Below are positions 50,001-59,917 of a DNA stretch of 64,000 bases, in pieces. Made by a program: the position numbers and the translations under genes. Under the pieces are notes generated by a model, which was given only the letters and a program-made list of their open reading frames with translations, did not search any database and had not been told where the DNA came from. The stretch's first letter is position 1. The number at the start of each line of letters is the position of its first letter. Origin of the DNA: Sympetrum striolatum (taxonomy: Eukaryota; Arthropoda; Insecta; Odonata; Libellulidae); NCBI GenBank assembly GCA_947579665.1, contig OX388345.1, positions 74,329,454 to 74,393,453 on the forward strand, given 5' to 3'.

Positions 50001-50934
50001 CTGGGCAATTTTAAGTGAGGTAAAGTAATTCACATTCATCAATAGACTTAATTTCAGATTTATGCAGCATTTATTCTTTGTTATTCATTAATGTAATATC
50101 TATTGTAAAAGAAACTGATTGAACTGTGGGCATCTCATGATCACAGGAAGGTTAGTTTGGCATGGTTGTTGAGTTAAGAGAACTTATACCCAGAAAGTAA
50201 AATACCTGAGCTCTAGCCTGTTAATATATTTTATCCTTGAGTTTTCATTTGTATGCCTAAATGTACGTTAAGCTGAAATGCCTTTTAAGTTTCACCTTTC
50301 CTCATACATACCCTTTGTCATTCCCAATATTCGATGAGCTTTATTAAGGGAAATCCTGTTCATGCTAATTTAATGGTAATAACTGTCAAAGTTGGTTTAA
50401 TCTAGTGAATATTCTGTTTCTCTATTATACTATTGATACATTTCCTGTTGCTACATTTTAAACTCATCTCTTAATTAGTTTCAATTTGTGAGATACTGAT
50501 TTTTATGTAAACATGTCAACACTTGTTCATTCTTTTTTGTATAGCTCTATCAATTTTTCTTCTTGTCTTTTATTCTTCTTTTAACCTATTTTCATCATCA
50601 AATATAGCTATCTATCTGTAGGCTTTGCAGGTTTTTCACACTCCCCTTCTAGTGAGTGTTTTCCTGCAGTGGAAATTTTTCCTAAGCTGTTAGCTTAGGT
50701 TTTTTAATTCGCATAGTAGTTTTCTTCTTTGTGCTTTTGCAAGCTATCTATTTCCATTCATTTCTCGTAGGTAGAAGGGTTAGATGTAAGAAGAGACTTC
50801 GTAGTCTCAATCTCACCCTAATAAAGTCCTTTTATTATTATACAGTAAATTTGATGGTGAAAATATCTTTGGATTAAATGTGACCTTTGATATTTACTTT
50901 ACAGATATTACTCGAGCCCGATGTAGAGAGGTGA
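35059..50934 (+). CDS. MGAT4: Alpha-1,3-mannosyl-glycoprotein 4-beta-GlcNAc transferase (GnT-IV)
   Basis: Golgi type II membrane enzyme (GT54) that adds a beta-1,4 GlcNAc branch to the alpha-1,3 mannose arm of N-glycans, using UDP-GlcNAc. Twelve coding exons: 35059-35182, 39007-39345, 40773-40994, 41915-42048, 42319-42365, 43148-43458, 44351-44481, 45290-45397, 47513-47715, 49148-49284, 49904-50019, 50905-50934; they sum to 1902 nt in one open frame of 633 residues. A short basic cytosolic end (RFRRHG) precedes a membrane anchor at about 21-38, a coiled-coil stem (45-82) and a Ser/Pro-rich linker (83-154). The catalytic domain starts near [12 protein letters not shown] and has the metal-binding QLEDDV at 352-357. 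The C-terminal part (from about 480) corresponds to the GnT-IV lectin-like domain. It is about 90 residues longer than vertebrate MGAT4A/B because of the stem. An in-frame stop upstream at 34987 supports the start, though Met11 is possible. Confidence 0.95.
37582..37711. repeat. Inverted-repeat (MITE-like) element
   Basis: Arms of about 40 bp beginning GGAAATTGTACTT and ending with its complement, both running into TTTAACAAA / TTTGTTAAA. No target duplication was identified. Confidence 0.55.
38219..38766 (-). mobile_element. Penelope-like element fragment with inverted ends
   Basis: Two ~150-bp inverted arms (about 38219-38370 and 38613-38766) flank a minus-strand frame (38601-38377) reading [14 protein letters not shown] and [19 protein letters not shown]. 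This resembles the C-terminal end of Penelope-like polyproteins, downstream of the GIY-YIG nuclease. Both arms carry a hammerhead-like core: CTGAGGA, stem II, GAAAC, CATGGTC (38677-38709 on plus; 38279-38311 on minus). The RT portion is absent, so this is a 3' fragment with pseudo-LTR-like arms. Confidence 0.6.
39698..39732 (-). repeat. Isolated hammerhead-like motif
   Basis: Minus strand reads ACCTGAAGATG, then a 13-nt segment, then CGAAACCTAGGTC: the same order of boxes as in the Penelope-like arms, but with poorly paired stem II. It lies in MGAT4 intron 2, without obvious flanking arms. Confidence 0.45.
41707..41783. mobile_element. 77-bp mariner/Tc1-like MITE, copy 1
   Basis: A foldback with ends CACTCCTGGCCAAAATTAA and its complement, directly flanked by TA on both sides (41705-41706, 41784-41785). 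TA duplication and total length are typical of a miniature Tc1/mariner relative. It lies in MGAT4 intron 3. Confidence 0.8.
41786..41816. repeat. Short palindrome, CATAGAGTAACTATA type
   Basis: Contains the perfect 20-bp palindrome GAGTAACTATATAGTTACTC. Related palindromes are the hAT target at 23397-23668 and the sequence at 63566-63602. Confidence 0.6.
45500..46600 (-). repeat. Array of B-box monomers, array 2
   Basis: MGAT4 intron 8 contains, in reverse orientation, the monomer family of 24120-26390. Complementary motifs TCGAACC or close variants appear near 45656, 45804, 45960, 46127, 46294 and 46471, at about 148-177-bp spacing. Flanking blocks match too: the CTTGCAGTAT and TTTTACTCGTA end block, the GACACTGAGGTTCAAAATC block and the TTCCCGAAAATC block. 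It ends beside a (CTAT)n run at 46591-46612. No GCC-rich ends are present here. Confidence 0.75.
47371..47442. repeat. Perfect 31-bp-arm hairpin
   Basis: Arms 47371-47401 and 47412-47442 are exact reverse complements around a 10-nt loop GTAATATTGT. A direct repeat TAACTTCTGCATA occurs on either side (about 47320 and 47441). It lies in MGAT4 intron 8, 70 bp before exon 9, on the transcribed strand. Confidence 0.85.
47881..47940. repeat. Two adjacent perfect palindromes
   Basis: ACTGCAC-A-GTGCAGT at 47881-47895 and a 31-nt palindrome with 15-bp arms (CAAAATGGTAATTAT) and a 1-nt centre at 47910-47940, in MGAT4 intron 9, just before a SINE. Confidence 0.75.
47985..48205 (+). repeat. tRNA-derived SINE, copy 2
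   Basis: A-box-like GTGGTTAGCATGATA followed by B-box-like AAAGTTCAAATCCTTGC, then AGATTTTTCCTGGTTAGGG and GTGTTC, matching the order at 11672-11860. It lies in MGAT4 intron 9. Confidence 0.65.
48230..48306. mobile_element. 77-bp mariner/Tc1-like MITE, copy 2
   Basis: Same length as the element at 41707-41783, ends CAGTCCTGGTCAAAATTAA and complement, flanked by TA. The internal segment is the reverse complement of copy 1, so the two sit in opposite orientation. Confidence 0.8.
48481..49030. repeat. Interspersed repeat remnant
   Basis: Starts ACTAGCTGAAGCGTCCGTTG and ends near TCAAATCGGACAAACGGTGT, wording typical of old arthropod non-coding interspersed repeats. No coding sequence. Family not determined. 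Confidence 0.35.
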
Positions 50935-52745
50935 TAAATTCAGTATCTTCCAGAATTATAAAATTTGCTGGAGTGCAACAAACCAATGACTGGTGAAGAC
51001 TTGAGCTGAATCTATGGCAGTTTATTGACTCTTGACTAGAATTTCTCATCTCAACAGGAGCTCATTATTTTTCTCAGGGACAATATAGTAGTCAGGAAGG
51101 CAGACATGGTCTGTGTGACATCATTCACAAGAATGTTCGCTGCATTCCAACCATGATATATATTTTTTAAGAAATAAGATGGCGTAAGTACACCCTTATA
51201 CATGGATAATATATATTGCCCATAACTATTTCTTCAAATCTTAATTAAACCGTAGAAGACTATCATTATATAATATATAATTGAATCATCATGGAGTAAA
51301 TGAGGTTGACATCATTGAGTGAAAATTGAAGACTTCAAGCGAAAGTATTTCCTTAAAGTATTATTTGTATTCAATAACTGTATTAAATCATTTTCTGCTC
51401 AATTTATGAGCATCGACAAACTTCTCTAAATCACTTGGAAATATTTCATGAAACATTTGCAGCTTATTTCAAATTTTCTCATCAAATCGTTTTTGTACAG
51501 TTTGGCATTGAGAGAGGTTTGAAGTATTTTGATTATTTTATTGTTTAATGAGGAGTTTCTGTTTACTCCTTGCCTTTGTATGTCATGATTTTTATATATT
51601 TTGTTATGCTTGCTGTTAGATATTTTATTGCAGCTATTTTCCCCAAAGATCGCAGTTATATGTGGGATTATAAATATGATACTAAGAATTCAAAAGAAAG
51701 CATGGAATGAAATTGAATGTGCGGATAACAATCAACATAGTGATGATTTTTGTATAAATTTGTTTTATTGAAAGTGTTCAGAATTGCTTGAAAAGCAAAC
51801 AATGAAATATATGTGTTACAAATATGATGAAGTTAACCTGAAAATCAAATCTACCTTCATTGTTCATTATGGAAAAAAATAATTATGCCCTTTCCTATGA
51901 AAGGAAAAAGAAATAACTCATGTTTTTAATGGAAAACTTATCTTAATCGTCTCCTGTTATATTTTCAATGATCATGATGAAGAAAGTATTACCCTTCAAA
52001 TAGTATTTGGCTTGTTTATAACCTTATTAATTAATTCTTGTTATCACTGTTTAAGGATAAAATTCTAATTTTTATCTGCTTTTTTGGCTACTGTTTGTTG
52101 TTAAAAAGTTTAGTGCTCGTAAATTTTAGTTATTGGATAAGTTTAATGTAATGCACAATGATTTACAGGGAGTTAAAATGCTGTGCTTATTGTTTTTGCT
52201 TATATAATGACAGCTATGTACATAAAACGTTTTTTATACCCTTTATTGAATTGGGTATTTGGAATATTTTTAACAGTCTGATTGTTATTAAGATTCATAT
52301 GATTATTTGACAACATATATTTATTTATATGAATCGGAAGTTTACTTACTGAAGATTTTTGACAGTTTATCAGTTATTGTAATTTTATAACCCTTTAATT
52401 TGTGCCATATGGCTGAAATTGTCATTTTTTATGTAGATTTATGTTTTATTTAAATGTTCCAAATTGTAAGAATTTATATGAATAGTGTCAGCTGGTCTTT
52501 CTATGAACTTGTGCATTTAGACTGCATGATTTTGGTCAGTGGAAACCCTAATTCGCAATGTGATATATTTTATATGATTCAGTGTTTTCAAAGAAAATGT
52601 GTCAATACCTATACAGAGCCAGTTTATGTCAATGTTGTCATACTTTTTTTTGCTCAAGTAGTTATTGATGTACATATACAGATAACTGTATCTTTGTCAA
52701 TCATGTGGAAGATATTTATTTTTAATAAAAGTTTTAAAATATAAC
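50935..52745 (+). other. MGAT4 3' untranslated region (probable)
   Basis: AT-rich sequence after the MGAT4 stop with no other gene. An AATAAA at 52724-52729 is a plausible polyadenylation signal; earlier signals may be used. Confidence 0.45.
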
Positions 52746-55209
52746 GGTGGATGTCTGACTGAATATACACTTCATTTCCTTGTGATGTAATACTTACCTC
52801 TGTGTCTATGCCTAGCATCTGACCCATGTTTGGAAGGGTAAATTTTGTTATTTTTATGCATCTGTAAGAGATTAATTTATAATTTTTCCCTCTTATTTAA
52901 AAAATTACTTTTTAAAATGGCCAGAAGAAGAAAAGGAGACCATTTGCACCCTGGCAACTTTTGAGTGGAAATGCATTCTCTGTTTACAATATTTGGGGAA
53001 TTTCTATTAGTTAAAAGTTTTTAAACTGAAGACGACATGATTGCAATGAAATTTCAGAAAATGTTGATATCACGAGAAGAGGGAAATGAATAAGACCAAG
53101 CTGTGTAAGCAATAATCATGAAGTAATAGCATATCTCGAAGCTTATTTGGAATAAATTTCAGTTGCATTCCTACCGAAGATTCAGTAGTAACGAAGAAAG
53201 AATTGTATATCATTACATCATTTCAAATAAAAGTAGATCCAGTAAATTCTTGGCAAAGTAAAATGAGAAACAAAGTACATTATATACTGCTACATTTTTA
53301 TTATAACGCGGCAAACTTCTACATGAATTAAAAAACTCTCTAGACAACAATTATATTTCTTTTGTCAATGGAGCTCAGGATAATGGTTTCATAGTAAATC
53401 AATCACATTGCAGCCAATCTTTAACTTGAGATATTCATCGGAATATGGTGTTTGAAATGACCTCTGAGGAAAGTTCTTTAAACAAATTTGGTGGGAAAGA
53501 GTGTCGTAACGCGTGAAACCGTCCAATCACGTGATAGTCATCATTAAAAAATTACCGATATTTCAAGAGTTTGAAAGTAATTCAGGATTCACCTCCCTCG
53601 TTCCCTTTGGATACCAAATAAGGCAAGTAGATTATTTGGTAACGTTTCTGGGGAGAATCTAATAATCTAGCATCTTATTATTGTTGAGAAACACTTTCAC
53701 ACGATTTCAATCGTTGCATATTTGGTTCCTTAAATCTGCAATTTTCGTTGCTCATAGTTGAAAGACTAATTTTCGGATGGAAATATATGAAAATGCTTTC
53801 CCTAAACTATTTAACAAGATTATCTTAAAATCAGGTTTCGATTTTAATAGCAAAGGTTATGATTTCATTTAGCATTATAGTAAATGATGATGGTTATTCT
53901 ACTGAAGAATATTTTTCTATTCTCAGATTCTTTCCATTTGCTCTCTTATAATTGTAATATACTATTTTGTAATTGTTATTCATGTCTGTTTTGCGGTGTA
54001 GTTTGTTTGTACTGTGGAATGTATTAGATGGAATTACTTCAAAGTAAGCTCTCTCTTGCGTTTATGTTTTATGTCGATTATGCCATAAGCTTTGATATGA
54101 AGATGAAGCTCCGCTAAAAATACATGTTAGTATAATATCGCTGTTGATTATGTCAATGACTGAGAGATGAATGTAAAAACTTAACTGAATTTGGGCGCCA
54201 AACTCATACCTAGCGGTCTTTCCGTATGAATGGTAAGGAATGGTATTAGAAGGGTGAGAAGGTATGATTGTGCTATTTACGGAAAAATTCCCTTCTTAAA
54301 ATTTATCTGCTAGTAATGGAGGTGATGAATTAGAAGTTGACTGAATCTACCCCGTATGTATAGACAGAGAAACTCAAGAGTATGGGGTAAATAGTATTTG
54401 GAACTTATATTACCTCTCCAACTTCCGCATATTACGCAGGAATTGGTAAAATTTCTTGCTAAGATTGAATTCTTTAAAGCGTAAATTGGGAAGCAATTAT
54501 CGTTTTAGCGGGTGATGCATTGTGCCGGCGAAAGAGTATATTTCTGAATGTCACCATATTCATTATGAAAATTTCCCATATTGTTATTGCTCTGTAAAAT
54601 TTGTAAATTGAGAGAAACAGTCATATTTCATGTATTACTGAACAAATAATTGTCATCAGTGGCTCTTATTATTTATTTCCTAGAATGAAGAATTACAGAA
54701 TAATTGCACGGAGAATGTAAAAATTTATCCCCTTCAAGGAGACTTTCCCAGAATAAGGCAAGGGAGGTGGCGCCATTTCACAGAATTAATGGAACTAATC
54801 ATTGTAAATTACACCGACGAAATCAAAGGGTGATTACTTCTATAAGATCTCTTTTGTGCATGAAATTGTAATTAAAAGAAATGCTAGCTCGAAATTTGCC
54901 GAAATCATTGGTTTCCTATTGTTTCAAGGACTATTTTTACGAGGCTTATTCGGTTAGTTTTACTGTGGGCAGCTACCGAGATAACTAACTCCACAGCGAT
55001 TAACTTGGGCACAGGTTGAGTTCTCAACAGTCATTCCGGAATCGCATAAAATTTATTCCAAATCATGATGTAAGACTAAAGATAAGATTAAACGTACTTG
55101 ATTTTTCTTCAATGTCAGTGCTAGCATTTTTGGATGGTAATTTTTATATTGACGTACATTTTCCTATTTTCATTATACATTTTGATATACATTTTCAGTA
55201 TTTTCTTTA
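52746..55209. other. Intergenic, nothing recognised
   Basis: No exon, RNA gene or classifiable repeat was recognised in this stretch. Confidence 0.4.
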
Positions 55210-55449
55210 AGTACCCTGAACTTAGGCAGCTTAGGTCATTTCGCTCGTGGGCTTCCTGTGGGAATCGAACCCGGGACCGCTTTCACCAAAGCCAAAAGCG
55301 CTGCTCACATGACTATGCAGGAGGCCGACAGTCTCGTCTATTTCGGTAGGTTGTGGTATATACCACAGATATATATTACTAGATAGGCAGTGGCGGTGGA
55401 GGGGGTGAAGCCTCGTGATGCGCATGGCGGCCATCTTACGATCACCCAA
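55210..55449 (-). repeat. tRNA-derived SINE with extra 5' module
   Basis: Minus strand: a segment with AAGATGGCCGCC (55437-55426) and a 36-nt block (55390-55355) precede a tRNA-like unit at 55326-55250. That unit has acceptor arms GGCCTCC and GGAAGCC (six of seven pair), an anticodon-arm hairpin CGCTTT...AAAGCG and a B box GGGTTCGATTCCC. The loop and D arm are not those of a functional tRNA. The 36-nt block recurs exactly at 58623-58658. Confidence 0.65.
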
Positions 55450-56413
55450 ATTTGAGCGTATTCGTATTCTATTTCATAGGAGTAGGACGTAAGACTACGC
55501 GATAAACGGAATTAATGGCTTGAATTAGACCATCAATTACAGATAAAATAACCATTATTCTCCATTGAGTTATAGTAACCGAGAGAAATATTTTTTTCGA
55601 AGTATACCAAATGTTAAATGATAAAAACTAACTCCGAGAGCGAAACTAAGGTAGCAATGCACACAAAAGATTAAAAATATTACCGCTATTTAGATTATGA
55701 TGAACATTCCTTAATAACTGACTGATTAAGAGCCGGAGGTTGCAATCATTTTATCGACAAGGCGGAAGATATTAAAAAATAAAGACATTTATAATAAGTG
55801 GTATTTATTTATTGCATGGCACACGGACGTCTCTGTTCGTGAAATAACCGTAACTGGGAAATTACTTATGATATTGATGTTTGAAATATGAAGTTTATGC
55901 CAGATATAATTTAAACAATAGAGATTTTCAAGGCTATATATTCTAGGTAAGAATTCTGCAGCTTCATGCATAGATTAGATACGGTTAAATTCTTGTTATA
56001 ACGTCCCTCACTTTTACGCGGTTTCGAATGTACCGCGGGCTTCTCCATGTCCCCCGATATGATTACATTGACTATTTTCTTTGTTAGTGGTAGGTAACTT
56101 TGTGGCGAATTTTTTCTCAACGTGCCGTAACTTCCAGCGATTATATCAACGCGGTTGGCGGCATATTCAATTATGTAACAATCAAACGCTGAACACTATC
56201 GCGCTAAAGGAAAAGATCAGAGTACATATTTTATTAACTTCTATGAAAGTGGGGTCAGGAAGTGGGAATAAATCATTAAAACATCATTCGCTAATAAATT
56301 ACTTATGAAATTTAGCTTTACAGTTTTTTGTTTCCCACGCAGTTTCCCGTAATAATGCAGGTGTAAACTCCGTCCCTCTAGTTGTAACCGAATTTTACTT
56401 TATTAGTCAGAGG

Positions 56414-56670
56414 CAGGGACGGATCCAGGGGGTGGTCCTGGGGGTCCGGACCCCCCCCCCCGAAATATCACTTCTGCCTATTTTTCGAAAATGAAACTCA
56501 AATAACGCAAATAAACAAACAATTTAATAAGCAATCACTAGCGAAAATATTCGAATTTGTCTAACACAATTCTAACGTCACGTTTTGTGAAAGCCGAAAT
56601 GTTTTTTATTTTTAAATTTTTTGATCGGACCCCCCCCCCCCCCCGAAATGTTTCTCTAGATCCGTTCCTG
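56414..56670. mobile_element. hAT-type MITE, CAGGGACGGATC family, copy 2
   Basis: 257 bp with the same ends and interior as 8285-8540, in the same orientation. Exact 8-bp duplications GTCAGAGG at 56406-56413 and 56671-56678. The C tract near its right end is longer than in copy 1. Confidence 0.92.
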
Positions 56671-57062
56671 GTCAGAGGCAAAATATAACTTCATTGCTCC
56701 AACAACGTTGAGGGAAGGGAATGAAGCTCATACCCTACCTCAAACCAGAACGTAATGGTTATTACGATTGAACTTAACAGTTTTTAACAATAACAGTTTA
56801 AAAACCCTAATAGAGGTTAATTCCATTTTAAAAGGTTTTAACTGGAGGCAGTAGTTCACACTCTAATGAAGATTAATCTCCCAAGACAAACCAATCCTTA
56901 TCAAATTCAAACACACAACTACACCATAGGAATCAAGGAATATAAAAAAATAGAAAAAGTCCATTTAGAAACAACCTTTATTTACAATTCATTTGTCTTT
57001 ACTGACACTACACTCAAAAAACACTGTGGTTGAATCATCCAAAACACTAGCAGAATCAAGTA

Positions 57063-58467
57063 CTAGAAAACAGCATAGGTTTCTGTTATGGAGGACTTCC
57101 AGGAAAGTTTTCCATCTTCTGGTGCCATGATCTTAATTCTTGATGGCAATGGCAATGCAGCACCCAAAGGAATTAATGTCACTGAATCATCTGTAAAACC
57201 GAAGTAGTATAAAAATTTATAGTCAACTGTAAGCACATGACAGAAATTCACATAATGATATCACTTTGCTGTCCATTTGATGACTCAAGTAATTTTCTTG
57301 ATTGAGGATCTTTATTTACTTTTGGGTATAAAGTGAGGGATTTCTCTAGTTTCTCCAAAAAAAATTCTCTATAATGGAAATCTATGAATTCGTATGAGAA
57401 ATTAAGACCTGTAATATACATTTTATTTAAACACAAATGCAATTGAAAATTGCTCAACACTTTCACAGCAATTATTAAACACAGGACATAGATGTATTTT
57501 AATTGCTATTGATGAGATAATAGTAAGAAATGACAACAATGTCCTAATTTATCTTGAGATATATCATTAATATTAGGAAACAAATTGCTTCGCACCTTAA
57601 TATCCAAGAGTCTATTTTTGCAATATTAAGTGAATATAGAATACTTAAGTTCCTTCCACACATATGTATGTATAAAAATTATATATTCCTTCTGTGGTCT
57701 AATGTACATTTGATTTATGAGGCTTAATTCTATAGGTGAAGTTGATCCTACCGAAAAAAAATTCTAACAAGCCGAAATGTTTACACTACAAAACGGGAGA
57801 TTTTTTTACTATACATACCAACAAATACCTAATATTTAATAAGAATTGAAGTCAATGAATTTAACAATATGCATTTAGTATAATTTTTAAGTATATAATC
57901 GAAGTGAATAAATCTACTGATATTTCTCTATATATATTAATTATTGTACGAAGCAAGAAACTATCAATCCCATTAAGGATCGCTTTAATTACAATTGATG
58001 CTACAGATAAAAAATATTGCTTTTAACTTTATGGCTTGAATAAATTTAATCAAACAAGGTTTGAATCCTTTCAAAAAGTTATTCTTCTTTGAAAATAACG
58101 AATCGCTTACAAACTTTCAATTTTCCACGTCTAAAGTAGGTCCAAGTTACGAGATTTTCCGGTGAAATTTCACTTTAGGACTGTTTGGGAGAAATTCAAT
58201 ATCTCCCTTAATACCGATGATATTTCGACAAAGTGAAAATTTACCACGAGATATAATGTGCAAATGCCTGTATAAATTAAAATAAATGTAAATTTAAATT
58301 GGTGGAATCAGTAAATAGTCTCAAAGTACAAGCTATCATCAACCATGCGGTTCCGTTGGCTATAAGTAATTTATTTACCTGTGTAAGGACACATTTTCAG
58401 CACCAGGAGTTTTATTCCTCGTAGTATACTTGAAGCTGCATCCCCACACAACACAATGGTTCACCAT
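57063..58467 (-). CDS. Possible small gene with THAP-like N-terminus
   Basis: Three minus-strand exons can be joined in phase: 58467-58379, 57368-57265 and 57190-57063, giving 106 residues. Exon 1 reads MVNHCVVWGC and ends SLHR, matching the first Cys pair and the following segment of THAP zinc fingers. Exons 2 and 3 give NKDPQSRKLLESSNGQQ and PLGAALPLPSRIKIMAPE and end in a stop; an AATAAA-type signal follows (complement at 56975-56980). The second half of a THAP finger (a CxxH pair, the invariant Trp) is not seen, so the protein would not form a normal finger. It may be a truncated gene, a pseudogene or a mis-joined model; the donor of exon 2 is weak. Confidence 0.35.
58159..58243. repeat. 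GGTAAAATTTCACTTTC-type MITE copy
   Basis: Starts GGTGAAATTTCACTTT, contains GGACTGTTTGGGAGAAATTC and ends AAGTGAAAATTTACC; relative of the NDPK-intron cluster. Confidence 0.65.
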
Positions 58468-58550
58468 TCTTCCTATTTGCAGAGGAAACAACAGAAAAAG
58501 TCGCCACTAAATCATATGCTTTCAAAGCCACGATGAGTTCAGGAGGGTGA

Positions 58551-58658
58551 CGGTAAGATGGCGGTTACGCGCAAAATTTCTCTTTCGCTGGCTTCACCAC
58601 TACCTACAGGAAAGCATAGGCGCTGCCTATCTAGTAATATATATCTGTGGTATATACC
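58551..58658 (+). repeat. Repeat module with YY1-like motif
   Basis: Shares with 55355-55440 (other strand) an AAGATGGCGG start (58555-58564), a CTTCACC segment and an exact 36-nt block (58623-58658). It has no tRNA-like unit. AAGATGGCGGC is the known YY1/Pho-type motif; here it lies about 90 bp upstream of the putative THAP-like start, on the opposite strand. Confidence 0.6.
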
Positions 58659-59917
58659 CTCCCCTAAAGTCAGAGTTTTAGTGCAGCTATTTCGGAAGTC
58701 ATATTCACCACCGCCCTTATTTATTAAGGTACATATTTGCTTTTGCTTAAAATCTAATACGATATAGGCAAGCGAAATTGTGACAGGCGATCTAATTTCA
58801 ACAGTTGGAAAAATATGATAGATATAAGCTATCCAGGAATTGAAAATACACAAAATTTGTTTTATCTGAATATTTAAATTTAAAAATGATTAGGATGGAA
58901 TTTTCTCCAAAATGGCAGCACTTAGGAGGGATTGCTCATCATATGTATAAACTGCAATCCTTCCTCTATAATATGGTGTAAGAATGGTATGTGTATCTTC
59001 AGTAGTAAAGGAGATATAGAATTTCTCCCAAACGCCGTGAAACTAGAAAATTACCAATGATTCTTGTGACTCTGATTCTTTGAGGTTAAAAAAAACGTTT
59101 AAATGAAAGGCTTCCCTTGTCGCATTAATGGTACGGTCGTCTTTATGGTAGAGACATAATGAATAATGCATTTCAAGAAAGTACAAATCTGAAGATATTT
59201 ATAGTCGTTTTCTATTTAAGCTAATTTTGCTAAGTATTTCAGTCATATTTGCTGATACTGTTATCATGAAGAATCCTTTTGTTAAAAAAAAATTTTCATA
59301 AAATTGTGATTAAATACGAATTATTTAAGTGTACTTAATGTTCGATATGTAAATGAGATAGAAACTACAACTGAAAATATGTATGCTCTTATCAATCATC
59401 ATATAAATGTCATTATACTGGGGAACAATTTTCAACTTAACTTTCCGATTTTTGAGCTGCGTAAGGGTAAATGAGGCATGCTGATTTCAAATCTGTATTT
59501 AGTTTTCTTCTATCACGTAAAGTTTTTTCTCTACGCTTTATGTGAATGTGACCATTCTATCGGAGAAACTCCGGTACCTACCGTCAAACAAAGAGACTAC
59601 TTCAGCATAATTATTTTCCGTTGGTTTATTCGTTTGTTGACTACAGTTACATCTTAATTAAAAATGTAGTACAATGTGCTTACATTTAATGCTTTTGTCC
59701 CGCTAAAATAGTGAAATTGACTATTGTGCACCGTTGGAAACCAGCGACAGGTTCATATTGTCCTAACTTGTTCAGTTACTCTTGAGATGCTGCAGTGAGA
59801 CGTTGTGAGTTGCTCTTATATAGTGAAGCACTTTTCAGCGTTTAATCTGAGTTCTTGTTTGTTTACAAGATTATCAGGATATAGTTTTTATTTATATATG
59901 AACTGAAATATTTTATT
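58659..59917. other. Intergenic, nothing recognised
   Basis: AT-rich; the 5' flank of the pseudogene at 59918. No gene is seen. A TTTCTCCCAAACG fragment at about 59021 recalls the inner hairpin of the NDPK-intron MITE family. Confidence 0.4.

Noticed and set aside
55250..55326. Functional tRNA gene on the minus strand
   Set aside because: Acceptor arms and B box look right, but the D arm is degenerate, the anticodon loop is too long and there is an acceptor mismatch; the surrounding repeat fits a SINE head better.
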